Of a stretch of 64,000 nt of DNA, positions 44,094-51,743 are shown in pieces. Numbering within the stretch: the stretch's first letter is position 1; every line of letters begins with the position of its first letter. This DNA is from Alphaproteobacteria bacterium (GTDB lineage: Bacteria; Pseudomonadota; Alphaproteobacteria; Rhizobiales; Rhizobiaceae): the NCBI GenBank assembly GCA_024742485.1, contig JANSYK010000001.1, positions 1,922,001-1,986,000 on the forward strand, read 5' to 3'. Both the position numbers and the translations under genes were made by a program. A model generated the notes under the pieces. The model saw nothing but the letters and a program-made list of their open reading frames with translations. It had not been told where the DNA came from and did not search any database.

Positions 44094-45721
44094 GTGTCTC
44101 CCGTTTGGATGAACTGGGCGGCCTTTTCGCCAATCATGATGGCGGGTGCATTGGTATTGCCACTGGAAATTACCGGCATGATCGAAGCATCCGCGACCCG
44201 CAGCCCCTCAATTCCGTGGACCTTGAGCTGACCATCGACCACGGCGCGTGGATCCGTTCCCATCTTGCACGTGCCGACCGGATGAAATGTCGTCATGGCG
44301 CTCGCACGCAGCCATTTTGTCATGTCGGCTTCCGTTTCAACATCCGGTCCGGGTGCCAGTTCCTTTCCACGATAAGGGTCGAAGGCCTTTTGACCGATCA
44401 CGTCGCGGGTGATGCGAATGCCGTCGAACATCGTGCGAAGGTCGGATTCGCTTTGCAGGTAGTTGGCCTGGATCAGCGGGGCATCGGTCGGGTCACCGGA
44501 TCGAAGTGTAATTTCACCGCGACTTTCCGGATTGACAGGGCCGACCCGCAGGGTGAAGCCGTGATCAGCTTCAATGGCCCGGTTGCGTTTGAAGGGATTG
44601 GGAAAATGCAGATTGGCTGTCTTTTCCATCGCCGGCATGAAATGCAGTTGAATATCCGGCGCTTCCAGATCATCGCGGGAGCGGATGAAGGCACCGGCCT
44701 CATAGGGGAAAGTTGTCACAGTTCCCCGTCCAAACGCCATGCCCTCGACCAGCGACCAGGCCAGCTTGTCGGCGCGCAGATCGTTGAACAGCGTCACCGG
44801 CTGTGTGCACTCCCATGACATGACACAATCCACATGGTCCTGCAGGTTCTTGCCGACACCCGGCAGATCATGCACGACCTTGATGTCGTGCGTGGCCAGC
44901 TCATCTGCAGGGCCGATGCCCGACAGCAGCAGCAGTTGCGGCGAATTGACGGTTCCCGCCGACAGGATCACCTCGCTCGCCGCGTCGACACGCCGTGACC
45001 GGCCTTCCTGTGAAAATTCCACCCCGGTCGCACGGCCGTTTTCGACAATGATACGCTGCGTCAGGGCTCCGGTTTCAATCGTGAGATTGTCCCGGTCCAT
45101 AACCGGTTTCAGGAATGCCGAGGCGGTTGACCAGCGCTTGCCGTCCCGGATGTTGAAATCATAGCGGCCGAACCCTTCCTGTTCGCGCCCGTTGAAATCA
45201 TCATTTTGCGGATAACCGGCCTGTGATCCCGCTTCGATGAACACATCATAAAGAGCGTTTTTCCCCCGCGCCCGGCAGACGGTGAGTTCACCGGTCTGAT
45301 TGTGAAAATCATCATCCCGCTGGATATGAGCTTCTGACTTTTGAAAGTCCGGCAGAACATCATCATAGGACCACCCCGGAAGACCCATCTGTGCCCACCG
45401 GTCATAATCATGGCGATTGCCGCGAACATAGATCATCCCGTTGATGGTCGACGAGCCACCGAGAACCTTGCCCCGAGGCCAATAGAGCGAGCGGCCGTTC
45501 AGGCCGGGTTCGGCCTCGGTATGGTAATGCCAGTTATAGATACCGGACTGGAACAGCTTGCCCATCAGCATCGGCAACCGAAACAGGGGATTGCGGTCTT
45601 TGCCCCCGGCCTCCAGCAGCAGCACCTTGCAATCGGGATTGGCTGAAAGCCGGTTGGCGATCACGCATCCGGCCGACCCGGCGCCGATCACGATATAGTC
45701 GTATTGGTTCGTGTCGCTCAT
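44090..45721 (-). CDS. GMC-family FAD oxidoreductase (choline dehydrogenase-like)
   Basis: A 543-aa flavoenzyme with the N-terminal V-I-G-A-G-S-A-G-C motif, the GMC signature region G-R-S-L-Y-W-P-R-G-K-V-L-G-G-S-S, a second signature G-T-V-N-S-P-Q-L-L-L-L-S-G-I-G-P, and the catalytic histidine in F-H-P-V-G-T-C. It oxidises an alcohol to an aldehyde or ketone. ATG 45721 lies four bases after the stop of the uracil-DNA-glycosylase-like gene; a GGTGAG site supports it over the ATG at 45736. The substrate is not deducible. Confidence 0.92.
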   Translation of the reverse strand: MSDTNQYDYIVIGAGSAGCVIANRLSANPDCKVLLLEAGGKDRNPLFRLPMLMGKLFQSGIYNWHYHTEAEPGLNGRSLYWPRGKVLGGSSTINGMIYVRGNRHDYDRWAQMGLPGWSYDDVLPDFQKSEAHIQRDDDFHNQTGELTVCRARGKNALYDVFIEAGSQAGYPQNDDFNGREQEGFGRYDFNIRDGKRWSTASAFLKPVMDRDNLTIETGALTQRIIVENGRATGVEFSQEGRSRRVDAASEVILSAGTVNSPQLLLLSGIGPADELATHDIKVVHDLPGVGKNLQDHVDCVMSWECTQPVTLFNDLRADKLAWSLVEGMAFGRGTVTTFPYEAGAFIRSRDDLEAPDIQLHFMPAMEKTANLHFPNPFKRNRAIEADHGFTLRVGPVNPESRGEITLRSGDPTDAPLIQANYLQSESDLRTMFDGIRITRDVIGQKAFDPYRGKELAPGPDVETEADMTKWLRASAMTTFHPVGTCKMGTDPRAVVDGQLKVHGIEGLRVADASIMPVISSGNTNAPAIMIGEKAAQFIQTGDT

Positions 45722-45725
45722 CGAC

Positions 45726-46571
45726 TCACCATGCAATCGGCCTTTCGCCTGCCGCCTCGAACACGCGGTTGCAGGCTACAAATGGATTTTCAAGGGAAAG
45801 AATGCCTTCGGCATCGGCCGGATGCGGCCGGCAAATCACATTCGGCGCACCGGTTGTATCGAGACCGGCCTGGCGAAGGCGATCCGTCGCGACATCTCCA
45901 AATGCCATGAACACCACCGTCCGGCCGGCCTTCGCAAAATAGTCGATAATCCTGAGAATGAGCGGCTTCCACACCGGCATATGGCCGTGCGACTGATGGA
46001 TGTCGGTTTCGACCCGGAACCGTGACAGCGTCAACGATGAATTCAGCAGCAACACGCCTTCGGCCTCCCACCGGTCGGCAACACGCTCGGCCGGCTCCAG
46101 ATCGATCGCACCGCTTTCAATATCGGCCAGCAAGTGCGGCCAGTCATCGAACGAACGGGCATAGTTCGGCTGATCAGCTCGCGCCGCGCAGATAAGCTGC
46201 ATGAACGCGCGAACGCTCTTTGAAAACATCTTGTCGAGCTCACGCCATTGCGCGACATTGCCGGCCTCGAAGGCCCGGCCGGTTGAAAATCCAGGCTCCG
46301 GATAGGGATCCTGCCCCAGCAGGACACAGCGCACGCTGTCCGGGTCGATGCCATCGAAGGCGCGAAAAATATGGGCATCTTTCGGCGCGCCGGGAAAGAC
46401 ACACCCTTTGCGGGCCGGAAAGACCGGCTCCCAATACTCCAGCGTCAGGTCTGGATCGCTTCCGACGAAATCGAGATCGGTTCCGTTCAACAAGGCCCGC
46501 CATGCCGCCGGCAAGTCACCCTGCCAGCCCGACAGCATCTCCTGCAGCGCTACGTTCAGTCTGACTGGCAT
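45726..46571 (-). CDS. Uracil-DNA glycosylase family 1-like protein
   Basis: A 281-aa protein resembling family 1 uracil-DNA glycosylases. The water-activating loop reads G-Q-D-P-Y-P (Ung has G-Q-D-P-Y-H), followed by S-T-G-R-A-F. L-L-L-N-S-S-L-T-L corresponds to the uracil-recognition strand, and C-R-P-H-P-A-D to the leucine-loop region. Ung would remove uracil from DNA. It sits unusually, as first gene of a catabolic-looking operon and opposite a RutR-like regulator. ATG 46571 is 44 bases from the nearer RutR-type operator. Confidence 0.8.
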   Translation of the reverse strand: MPVRLNVALQEMLSGWQGDLPAAWRALLNGTDLDFVGSDPDLTLEYWEPVFPARKGCVFPGAPKDAHIFRAFDGIDPDSVRCVLLGQDPYPEPGFSTGRAFEAGNVAQWRELDKMFSKSVRAFMQLICAARADQPNYARSFDDWPHLLADIESGAIDLEPAERVADRWEAEGVLLLNSSLTLSRFRVETDIHQSHGHMPVWKPLILRIIDYFAKAGRTVVFMAFGDVATDRLRQAGLDTTGAPNVICRPHPADAEGILSLENPFVACNRVFEAAGERPIAW

Positions 46572-46614
46572 TCTCGGTACCCCTTGCCGGTGCAGTGGCT
46601 CAGACTTGCAAAAC

Positions 46615-46630
46615 CTGACCAAACCGTCAA
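46615..46630. promoter_or_regulatory. Second RutR-like operator (imperfect)
   Basis: CTGACCAAACCGTCAA matches TTGACCA-N2-TGGTCAA at 11 of 14 defined positions. Its centre is 34 bases (about three helical turns) from that of the better site. Confidence 0.5.
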
Positions 46631-46648
46631 GATATAGTGATGCATATC

Positions 46649-46664
46649 CTGACCAAATGGTCAA
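46649..46664. promoter_or_regulatory. RutR-like operator in the divergent promoter region
   Basis: CTGACCAAATGGTCAA matches the E. coli RutR consensus TTGACCA-N2-TGGTCAA at 13 of 14 defined positions. It lies between the TetR/RutR-like gene and the uracil-DNA-glycosylase-like gene. Confidence 0.72.
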
Positions 46665-46701
46665 GTTTCCACAGGCCGCCAATGCCGCTTGGATCGGAAC
46701 C

Positions 46702-46800
46702 ATGAAACGTGTATGTGAGCAAAAGGGAACAGATTCCGACGGTGATCCGGACAGGTTCAGGCACAATCGGCAGACGGTTTTGAGTTGGCAGGCGAAATGA
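46702..46800 (+). CDS. Possible 32-codon leader ORF coupled to the RutR-like gene
   Basis: An ORF of 32 residues begins at ATG 46702, after a GGATCGGAA stretch, and ends in TGA at 46798-46800, overlapping the regulator's ATG 46797 as ATGA. It is rich in charged residues with no recognisable motif. Coupled leader translation is possible; chance is not excluded. Confidence 0.25.
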   Translation: MKRVCEQKGTDSDGDPDRFRHNRQTVLSWQAK

Positions 46801-47444
46801 CAGGCAAAAAGACGAAACTGTCCAAATCGAACTCCGAACAGCGCATTCGCGCCCGCAACGAGGCGAAGATCCTCAAATCGGCTGTTGAACTGTTTTCCCG
46901 AAAGGGTTTTGACGGTACCCGCATTGCGGAAATAGCCGAAGCAAGCGGCCTGCCCAAGGCCAATGTCTACTACTATTTCGCCAACAAGGCGGCCATTTAC
47001 ACCAGGCTGATCGAAGGTGTTCTGACGGGCTGGGACCGGGCCCTCGAGCATATCACGCCCGATCGCGAGCCACGCGAGGCACTCAGTCTCTACATTGCAG
47101 CCAAACTCGACTATTCGCGCAAACATGCCTCCGAATCGCGCTTTTTCGCCAACGAGATGCTGCGCGGCGGAAAGTTTTTGTCGCGCCAGCAAAAACGGCA
47201 CATGAAAGAGATAACCCGCGAATATGCCCGCGTCATCGAAGGCTGGATGGAAGAGGGGAAAATCGTTCGCGTGGATCCGAACCACTTTCTGATCATGTTG
47301 TGGGCAACCACCCAGTTCTACGCAGATTTTTCCACTGTCGCGGCGGCGACCGTCGAAAAGAAGCATCTGACGGCGAGCGACTTTGAAACCGCCAGGTCCA
47401 CAATCGTCGACATCATCTTGAACAATTGCGTGCCGCCTCGCTAG
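46797..47444 (+). CDS. RutR-like TetR-family transcriptional regulator
   Basis: A 215-aa TetR-family protein that resembles RutR along its length. The N-terminal helix-turn-helix includes I-A-E-A-S-G-L-P-K-A-N-V-Y-Y-Y-F, and the ligand domain has F-x-x-E-M-L-R-G and a C-terminal W-A-T-T-Q-F-Y-A-D-F, as in RutR. RutR binds uracil or thymine and controls pyrimidine use. ATG 46797 is taken as start; a TTG at 46785 is possible. Two RutR-type operators lie upstream, which supports the assignment and suggests autoregulation plus control of the divergent operon. Confidence 0.85.
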   Translation: MTGKKTKLSKSNSEQRIRARNEAKILKSAVELFSRKGFDGTRIAEIAEASGLPKANVYYYFANKAAIYTRLIEGVLTGWDRALEHITPDREPREALSLYIAAKLDYSRKHASESRFFANEMLRGGKFLSRQQKRHMKEITREYARVIEGWMEEGKIVRVDPNHFLIMLWATTQFYADFSTVAAATVEKKHLTASDFETARSTIVDIILNNCVPPR

Positions 47445-47821
47445 CGGCTTCCTGACCGGATTTCGCGGTCAAAGAGATCTATCCCGAACCGGCGATTTCG
47501 CCAATCCAGCGGGATTGTATCTACCGAAAGCCACAACCAGAGGTCACCGCGGCGTCCTGATCGAAATTCGTTTTCACAACAGGCGACAGCGTGAGAAACT
47601 GGGTGCTTTGCTCACTGCATCGGCATGAGTCAAACAGCCAACGCATGCCGATTTAACTTTTCTATTCAGCGGGTTAGAGATGACAACAAAAGGAAAACGA
47701 ATGGAACACAACACCAACCTCATCCCGCTGTCCAACAAATTTTAGATGGCTCCATTGGCACAATGAATTTGAACCATTCTCATTTCGTCGCCCAACATTA
47801 GAACAATTACAAAAATGGGCC
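47445..47821. other. Intergenic region upstream of the Rieske ferredoxin operon
   Basis: About 377 bases without a supported gene. It holds two short hairpins just after the tetR-like stop (47432-47448 and 47453-47471), a nine-base inverted repeat (47619-47652) and an AT-rich second half that presumably carries the ferredoxin operon promoter. A 21-codon ORF at 47680-47745 has AT-rich codons and is not called as a gene. Confidence 0.6.
47619..47652. promoter_or_regulatory. Nine-base inverted repeat, operator or terminator
   Basis: ATCGGCATG and CATGCCGAT are perfect inverted copies 16 bases apart. TTTAACTTTTC follows, so it could terminate the tetR-like transcript; it could equally be the operator of the ferredoxin/ABC operon. 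Confidence 0.45.
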
Positions 47822-47827
47822 TTGGGG

Positions 47828-48166
47828 ATGAGCGAAGACAATCACGCCAGTGCTGGAACCTGGATAAAAGCCGTTTCCGCCGATGCGCTTGAGCCGGACG
47901 ATGCCGAGAAGTTTGACCATGATGGCCTTTGCATCGCCGTATTCAATCTCGACGGAGACTATTTTGCCACGGCTGGCATCTGCACTCACGAACATGCGTT
48001 CCTGTCCGAGGGATATGTCGACGGCGAAACCGTCGAGTGTCCGCTGCATCAGGGACTCTTCAACATACGTACGGGCAAGGCACTCTCGCCACCAGTGACC
48101 GAGAGTCTACGGACTTTCAGGACGAAGGTCGAGGACGGCGACGTCTACGTTTTCGTCGAAACCTAA
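47828..48166 (+). CDS. Rieske [2Fe-2S] ferredoxin
   Basis: A 112-aa soluble Rieske ferredoxin of the type that carries electrons to multicomponent oxygenases. The cluster ligands are in C-T-H-E-H and C-P-L-H, 16 residues between the two pairs. ATG 47828 is chosen (a TTG lies six bases upstream). No Rieske oxygenase large subunit is encoded in this operon. The likely electron acceptor is the di-iron membrane oxygenase and the likely donor the FAD reductase, both encoded 7-9 kb downstream. Confidence 0.9.
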   Translation: MSEDNHASAGTWIKAVSADALEPDDAEKFDHDGLCIAVFNLDGDYFATAGICTHEHAFLSEGYVDGETVECPLHQGLFNIRTGKALSPPVTESLRTFRTKVEDGDVYVFVET

Positions 48167-48189
48167 AACAGTGACTGCGGCAGGAATCA

Positions 48190-48225
48190 GGCGTCAAACG
48201 CCAACTCCGGATGCCACGAGGAGTT
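48190..48225 (+). other. Two adjacent small stem-loops before the binding-protein gene
   Basis: GGCGT-CAA-ACGCC (48190-48202) and AACTCC-N11-GGAGTT (48203-48225) occupy the gap between the ferredoxin and binding-protein genes. They may limit read-through or protect mRNA ends. Confidence 0.35.
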
Positions 48226-48258
48226 CATATCTAAACCAGTCAATTGGGAGGAAACACC

Positions 48259-49560
48259 ATGACACTATCGAAACACGCGGCCTCATTGCGAGGTATTTCG
48301 AGAATAGCGCTGATAGCGGGCGTTCTCATCACAGGCGCAACAACCGCTCACGCAGCCGATGAGCCGGTACACACGGTATTGAATGGTCTCATCGGAAATT
48401 ATGCGCAGGCAGCGCGTGACAGCATGACCAATGAAAGCGTCAAAGAGCTCTTCGACAAGGATGGATTTCGTGATTATCTCGATGCCTATCCCGTCGGTGA
48501 ATTGGCTGGTGGCTTTGTATGGGAACCGGGAATGGGTGCGACATTCACCGGCCCCTATAGCGACCTGGAAATCAAGGCCCCTTTCACAGACTATCTTCCG
48601 CTCAAGGAAGGTCCCGTACTCAATCCCGACAAGACCTATCGCATTGGTTTCGTGTTTCATGGATTCAATCATCCCTGGCTGATCAGTCTCGCCGATACAG
48701 CTGCGTGGGAGGCGGCACGCCATCCCAACATCGATATCGAGGTGATAGACGCGGAGTTCGATGACAACCGTATGGGCCAGGTCATCGACAACTGGGTTGC
48801 CCAGCAATATGACGGTATCGTTCTGTGGCCCGCCCGCGAAGCACCCATGGGTCCACCGGTTGACCGCGCCATTGATGCGGGCATCCCGGTTGTCAGCCTC
48901 GACCGGCGCACATCGTCCCAGAAAATCAGCTCCGAGGTGCTTGGAAACTTCTATGCAAACGGATTGCAGCAAGGCCTTTACTTGAAGGAGATTTCCGACG
49001 GCGGAAACGTGATTTTCAATCGCAAGGACCTTGGCTCCACGGCCGATTCCATTCGGACCGGTGCATTTCTTGAAGTCATCGGTAGTGAACCCGGCTACGA
49101 AGTGACCGGAAACTACCACACCAAAAGCCAACGAACCCTTGCATTTCAAGCCACCGCAGACGCCCTCCAGGCCTATGACGACATTTCCGTCGTCTACAAC
49201 ACCGGCGGCGAGGAGGCGATGGGATCACTTGATGCCATACGCGAGGCGAACCGGCTGAACAGTGCTCCGGGCGGCGGAAAAATCATCATCCTCGCCAATG
49301 ACGACTCCAAGGAAGTCCTCAAGGAAGTCGCTTCCGGCAATGTGGACATGGTTGCCCCCTACACGCCGCTCATTGGTGACGTCGGCATTCGCGCAGTCAT
49401 TCAGCACATCGGTGCAAAGGAAGGGCTGAACGAGGCGCCACCCAAATTGATCATGACTCCGAACCTGCCAATGATAACGGCCAAGCCGATGACGATTGAG
49501 GGGGTAAAGACAGTCACTCCGGACAATTGGCTGTATGCCTACGGCCCAGCCGCCAAGTAA
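48259..49560 (+). CDS. Sugar-type ABC transporter substrate-binding protein
   Basis: A 433-aa periplasmic binding protein (ribose/RbsB cluster B, a long member) with a Sec signal peptide ending near residue 34 (T-T-A-H-A). The mature part has F-V-F-H-G-F-N-H-P-W, N-W-V-A-Q-Q-Y-D-G-I-V-L-W-P-A and V-V-S-L-D-R-R, typical of type 1 sugar-binding folds. GGGAGGAA precedes ATG 48259. The ligand is unknown; the FGGY kinase and RbsA-type ATPase suggest a sugar, polyol or related compound. Confidence 0.9.
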   Translation: MTLSKHAASLRGISRIALIAGVLITGATTAHAADEPVHTVLNGLIGNYAQAARDSMTNESVKELFDKDGFRDYLDAYPVGELAGGFVWEPGMGATFTGPYSDLEIKAPFTDYLPLKEGPVLNPDKTYRIGFVFHGFNHPWLISLADTAAWEAARHPNIDIEVIDAEFDDNRMGQVIDNWVAQQYDGIVLWPAREAPMGPPVDRAIDAGIPVVSLDRRTSSQKISSEVLGNFYANGLQQGLYLKEISDGGNVIFNRKDLGSTADSIRTGAFLEVIGSEPGYEVTGNYHTKSQRTLAFQATADALQAYDDISVVYNTGGEEAMGSLDAIREANRLNSAPGGGKIIILANDDSKEVLKEVASGNVDMVAPYTPLIGDVGIRAVIQHIGAKEGLNEAPPKLIMTPNLPMITAKPMTIEGVKTVTPDNWLYAYGPAAK

Positions 49561-49594
49561 CTCGACCTGGCCCTTCAATTGGGTCAAGGTCAAC

Positions 49595-49629
49595 ACTCTC
49601 CATGGCATCACAGGTGCGCCATGGAGAGT
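49595..49629 (+). other. Intercistronic stem-loop after the binding-protein gene
   Basis: ACTCTCCATGGC and GCCATGGAGAGT form a perfect 12-base-pair stem with an 11-base loop, 35 bases after the stop codon. No T-run follows. Its placement parallels the aglE/aglF stem-loop. Confidence 0.6.
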
Positions 49630-49705
49630 TGAGCAGGCAAAAGGCCGAAGAAGAACCGGACAGCATCAACAGGTTGGACACGAAGCGCCGACGGAGTCGT
49701 GAATT

Positions 49706-50698
49706 GTGAGTGTTGCAAACGAAAATCTCGTAAGTCGTTCCGGTGGCCTCGGCAAGACGGCCGGTATCTGGCACCTGCATTCCAATACGATCAACCTGTT
49801 GGCCCTTCTGCTGCTGTTACTCATCGTCGGGCGAATACTGTCACCCACATTTCTCACAGCAGAAAATCTCAAGATCGTTCTTCTGGCCATTGTCGGAACC
49901 AGCATCATTGCATTTGGCATGACAATGGTTGTCATTTCCGGTGAAATTGATCTTTCTGTCGCCGGTATCGCCGTCCTGTCGAGTATCGCCGGGGCGATGT
50001 TCCTCGACACCGGATCGGCATTTCTGGTCATTTCCGTTACGCTGGCCGTTGGCGTCGTTCTTGGTTTTCTCAACGGGATTCTGGTTGTCGGGATCGGTAT
50101 ACCGTCTTTGATCGCAACCCTTGCCATGCTCGGCGTCGCACGCGCGCTCGCCAATATCACGTCAAGCGGCAAGGCATTCTACCCCGATGATGTCGCTGGC
50201 TACCTCTGGTTCGGCCGTGGCGACATCTTCAATATTCCCGTACCAATCGTCATTCTGATCGTGGCGGCTCTGCTGTCGATCATCCTGACAAAATTCACCG
50301 TATTCGGTCGCAAGCTCTATGCCACCGGTGGAAACGTTGCTGCAGCCAGGTTGTCCGGCATTCGAACCTGGCGGGTCAAAATCACCGTCTTCACCATTTG
50401 CGGACTGGCGGCGGCCATGGGTGGAATTCTGGAAAGTGCCCGTCTTTCCTACATCAACCCGGCTGCGTTTCCCGGGATGGAATTGCGTGTGCTTGCCGTC
50501 ACTGTTCTGGGCGGCGCTGCCCTGATTGGCGGACGCGGGACGATCATCGGCACCGTGCTGGCTTCGATGATCATCGGTGTCATCAACAGCCTTCTGAACC
50601 AGATGGGCATCAGCATCTATGTTCAGCAGGTCGTGACCGCATTCATCATTCTGGCAGTTGTCCTTCCAGGCCTCAAGAACAGACTGGTGGCAAAATGA
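49706..50698 (+). CDS. Ribose-type ABC transporter permease (first)
   Basis: A 330-aa RbsC-type permease with about nine hydrophobic helices. G-E-I-D-L-S-V-A-G-I (the family's second-helix segment) and Y-A-T-G-G-N-V-A-A-A-R-L-S-G-I are conserved. The start is GTG 49706. It is one of two non-identical permeases in the operon, so the channel is probably a heterodimer. Confidence 0.9.
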   Translation: MSVANENLVSRSGGLGKTAGIWHLHSNTINLLALLLLLLIVGRILSPTFLTAENLKIVLLAIVGTSIIAFGMTMVVISGEIDLSVAGIAVLSSIAGAMFLDTGSAFLVISVTLAVGVVLGFLNGILVVGIGIPSLIATLAMLGVARALANITSSGKAFYPDDVAGYLWFGRGDIFNIPVPIVILIVAALLSIILTKFTVFGRKLYATGGNVAAARLSGIRTWRVKITVFTICGLAAAMGGILESARLSYINPAAFPGMELRVLAVTVLGGAALIGGRGTIIGTVLASMIIGVINSLLNQMGISIYVQQVVTAFIILAVVLPGLKNRLVAK

Positions 50699-50708
50699 GC
50701 ATGCAGCC

Positions 50709-51725
50709 ATGACACAAATGGAATTGATGGGGCAAAAACCGCGCCGGATTCCAGCGCTATTGAAAGACCCGCTTGTCTGGTTGATTGTTGCGGTCATTGT
50801 TGTCGGTGCCCTGACCTCACCCTACTTTTTGACGCCACTTAACCTGGCAAACACAATGCGCAACACCGCCGCAATCGGATTGCTGTCTCTTGGAATGACA
50901 TCGGTCCTGCTCACGGGCCGCATCGATTTGTCTGTCGCCGCGACAATGGTTTTTTCGGTCATCCTGGGCGTTGTGGTCACAGTTGAAATCGGAGCACTTC
51001 TGGGCGAACGCTGGCTCGTTCGCGGCAACCAGTTCGCCGGCCCTCCACTTCTGGTGATCGCGGTGACCCTGGCCACAGGCATCATCGTCGGCATATTGAA
51101 CGGCATTGGTGTGGCCTATCTCAAGGTGGCATCATTCATCATGACATTGGTAACCCTCACGGCTTTGCGTGGGTGGAACTACATTCTCACCAATGGACAC
51201 CCCTATTACCTGCGCGGCCCGACATTCGACTGGATTGGTGACAGTGTCTATTTCGGATTTCCGACAGGTTTCCTGATCTTCATTCTGGTTCTTGTTGTTC
51301 TGCTGGTGTTTCTCAAGGGAACGGTTATGGGCAGCCGCTTCTACGCCATTGGCGGAAACGAAGTCGCCACCGTCTACACGGGAATCAAGACCAATCGTTA
51401 TGTTGTTCTCGCCTTTGCCATCAGCGGCGCCTGCTCGGCGCTCGCGGGCGTGGTTTTGACATCCCGTCTCAAATCTGTGGATGCACCCCTGGGCTCGGGC
51501 TACGAACTTACGGCCATCGCCATTGCGGTGATTGGCGGAGTGTCGCTGGCCGGCGGAATTGGATCCCCGGTGCGAACCGTGTTGGCTGCAATCCTTTTTG
51601 CGTCTGTTTTGAATCTGTTCGGTATCTGGGGCGTGAGCACCTGGTATCAGAATCTGACAATTGGTCTGGCGTTGATACTGGCAGTGGGAATTTCCAGTGT
51701 CCGACGGCGCATCCTGGAACGATAA
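50709..51725 (+). CDS. Ribose-type ABC transporter permease (second)
   Basis: A 338-aa RbsC-type permease, diverged from the preceding one. G-R-I-D-L-S-V-A-A-T and Y-A-I-G-G-N-E-V-A-T-V-Y-T-G-I are the equivalent family segments. ATG 50709 lies ten bases after the first permease stop. Confidence 0.9.
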   Translation: MTQMELMGQKPRRIPALLKDPLVWLIVAVIVVGALTSPYFLTPLNLANTMRNTAAIGLLSLGMTSVLLTGRIDLSVAATMVFSVILGVVVTVEIGALLGERWLVRGNQFAGPPLLVIAVTLATGIIVGILNGIGVAYLKVASFIMTLVTLTALRGWNYILTNGHPYYLRGPTFDWIGDSVYFGFPTGFLIFILVLVVLLVFLKGTVMGSRFYAIGGNEVATVYTGIKTNRYVVLAFAISGACSALAGVVLTSRLKSVDAPLGSGYELTAIAIAVIGGVSLAGGIGSPVRTVLAAILFASVLNLFGIWGVSTWYQNLTIGLALILAVGISSVRRRILER

Positions 51726-51743
51726 ATCCATTGGGAGGAAACA

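Noticed and set aside
46572-47366. Upstream extension of the uracil-DNA-glycosylase-like frame to 546 residues
   Set aside because: It is the antisense shadow of the TetR-family gene and crosses the RutR-type operators; the homologous part starts at 46571.
47453-47471. TGACC/GGTCA repeat after the tetR-like gene as a third RutR site
   Set aside because: The half-sites are nine bases apart rather than four and form a simple hairpin after a stop codon.
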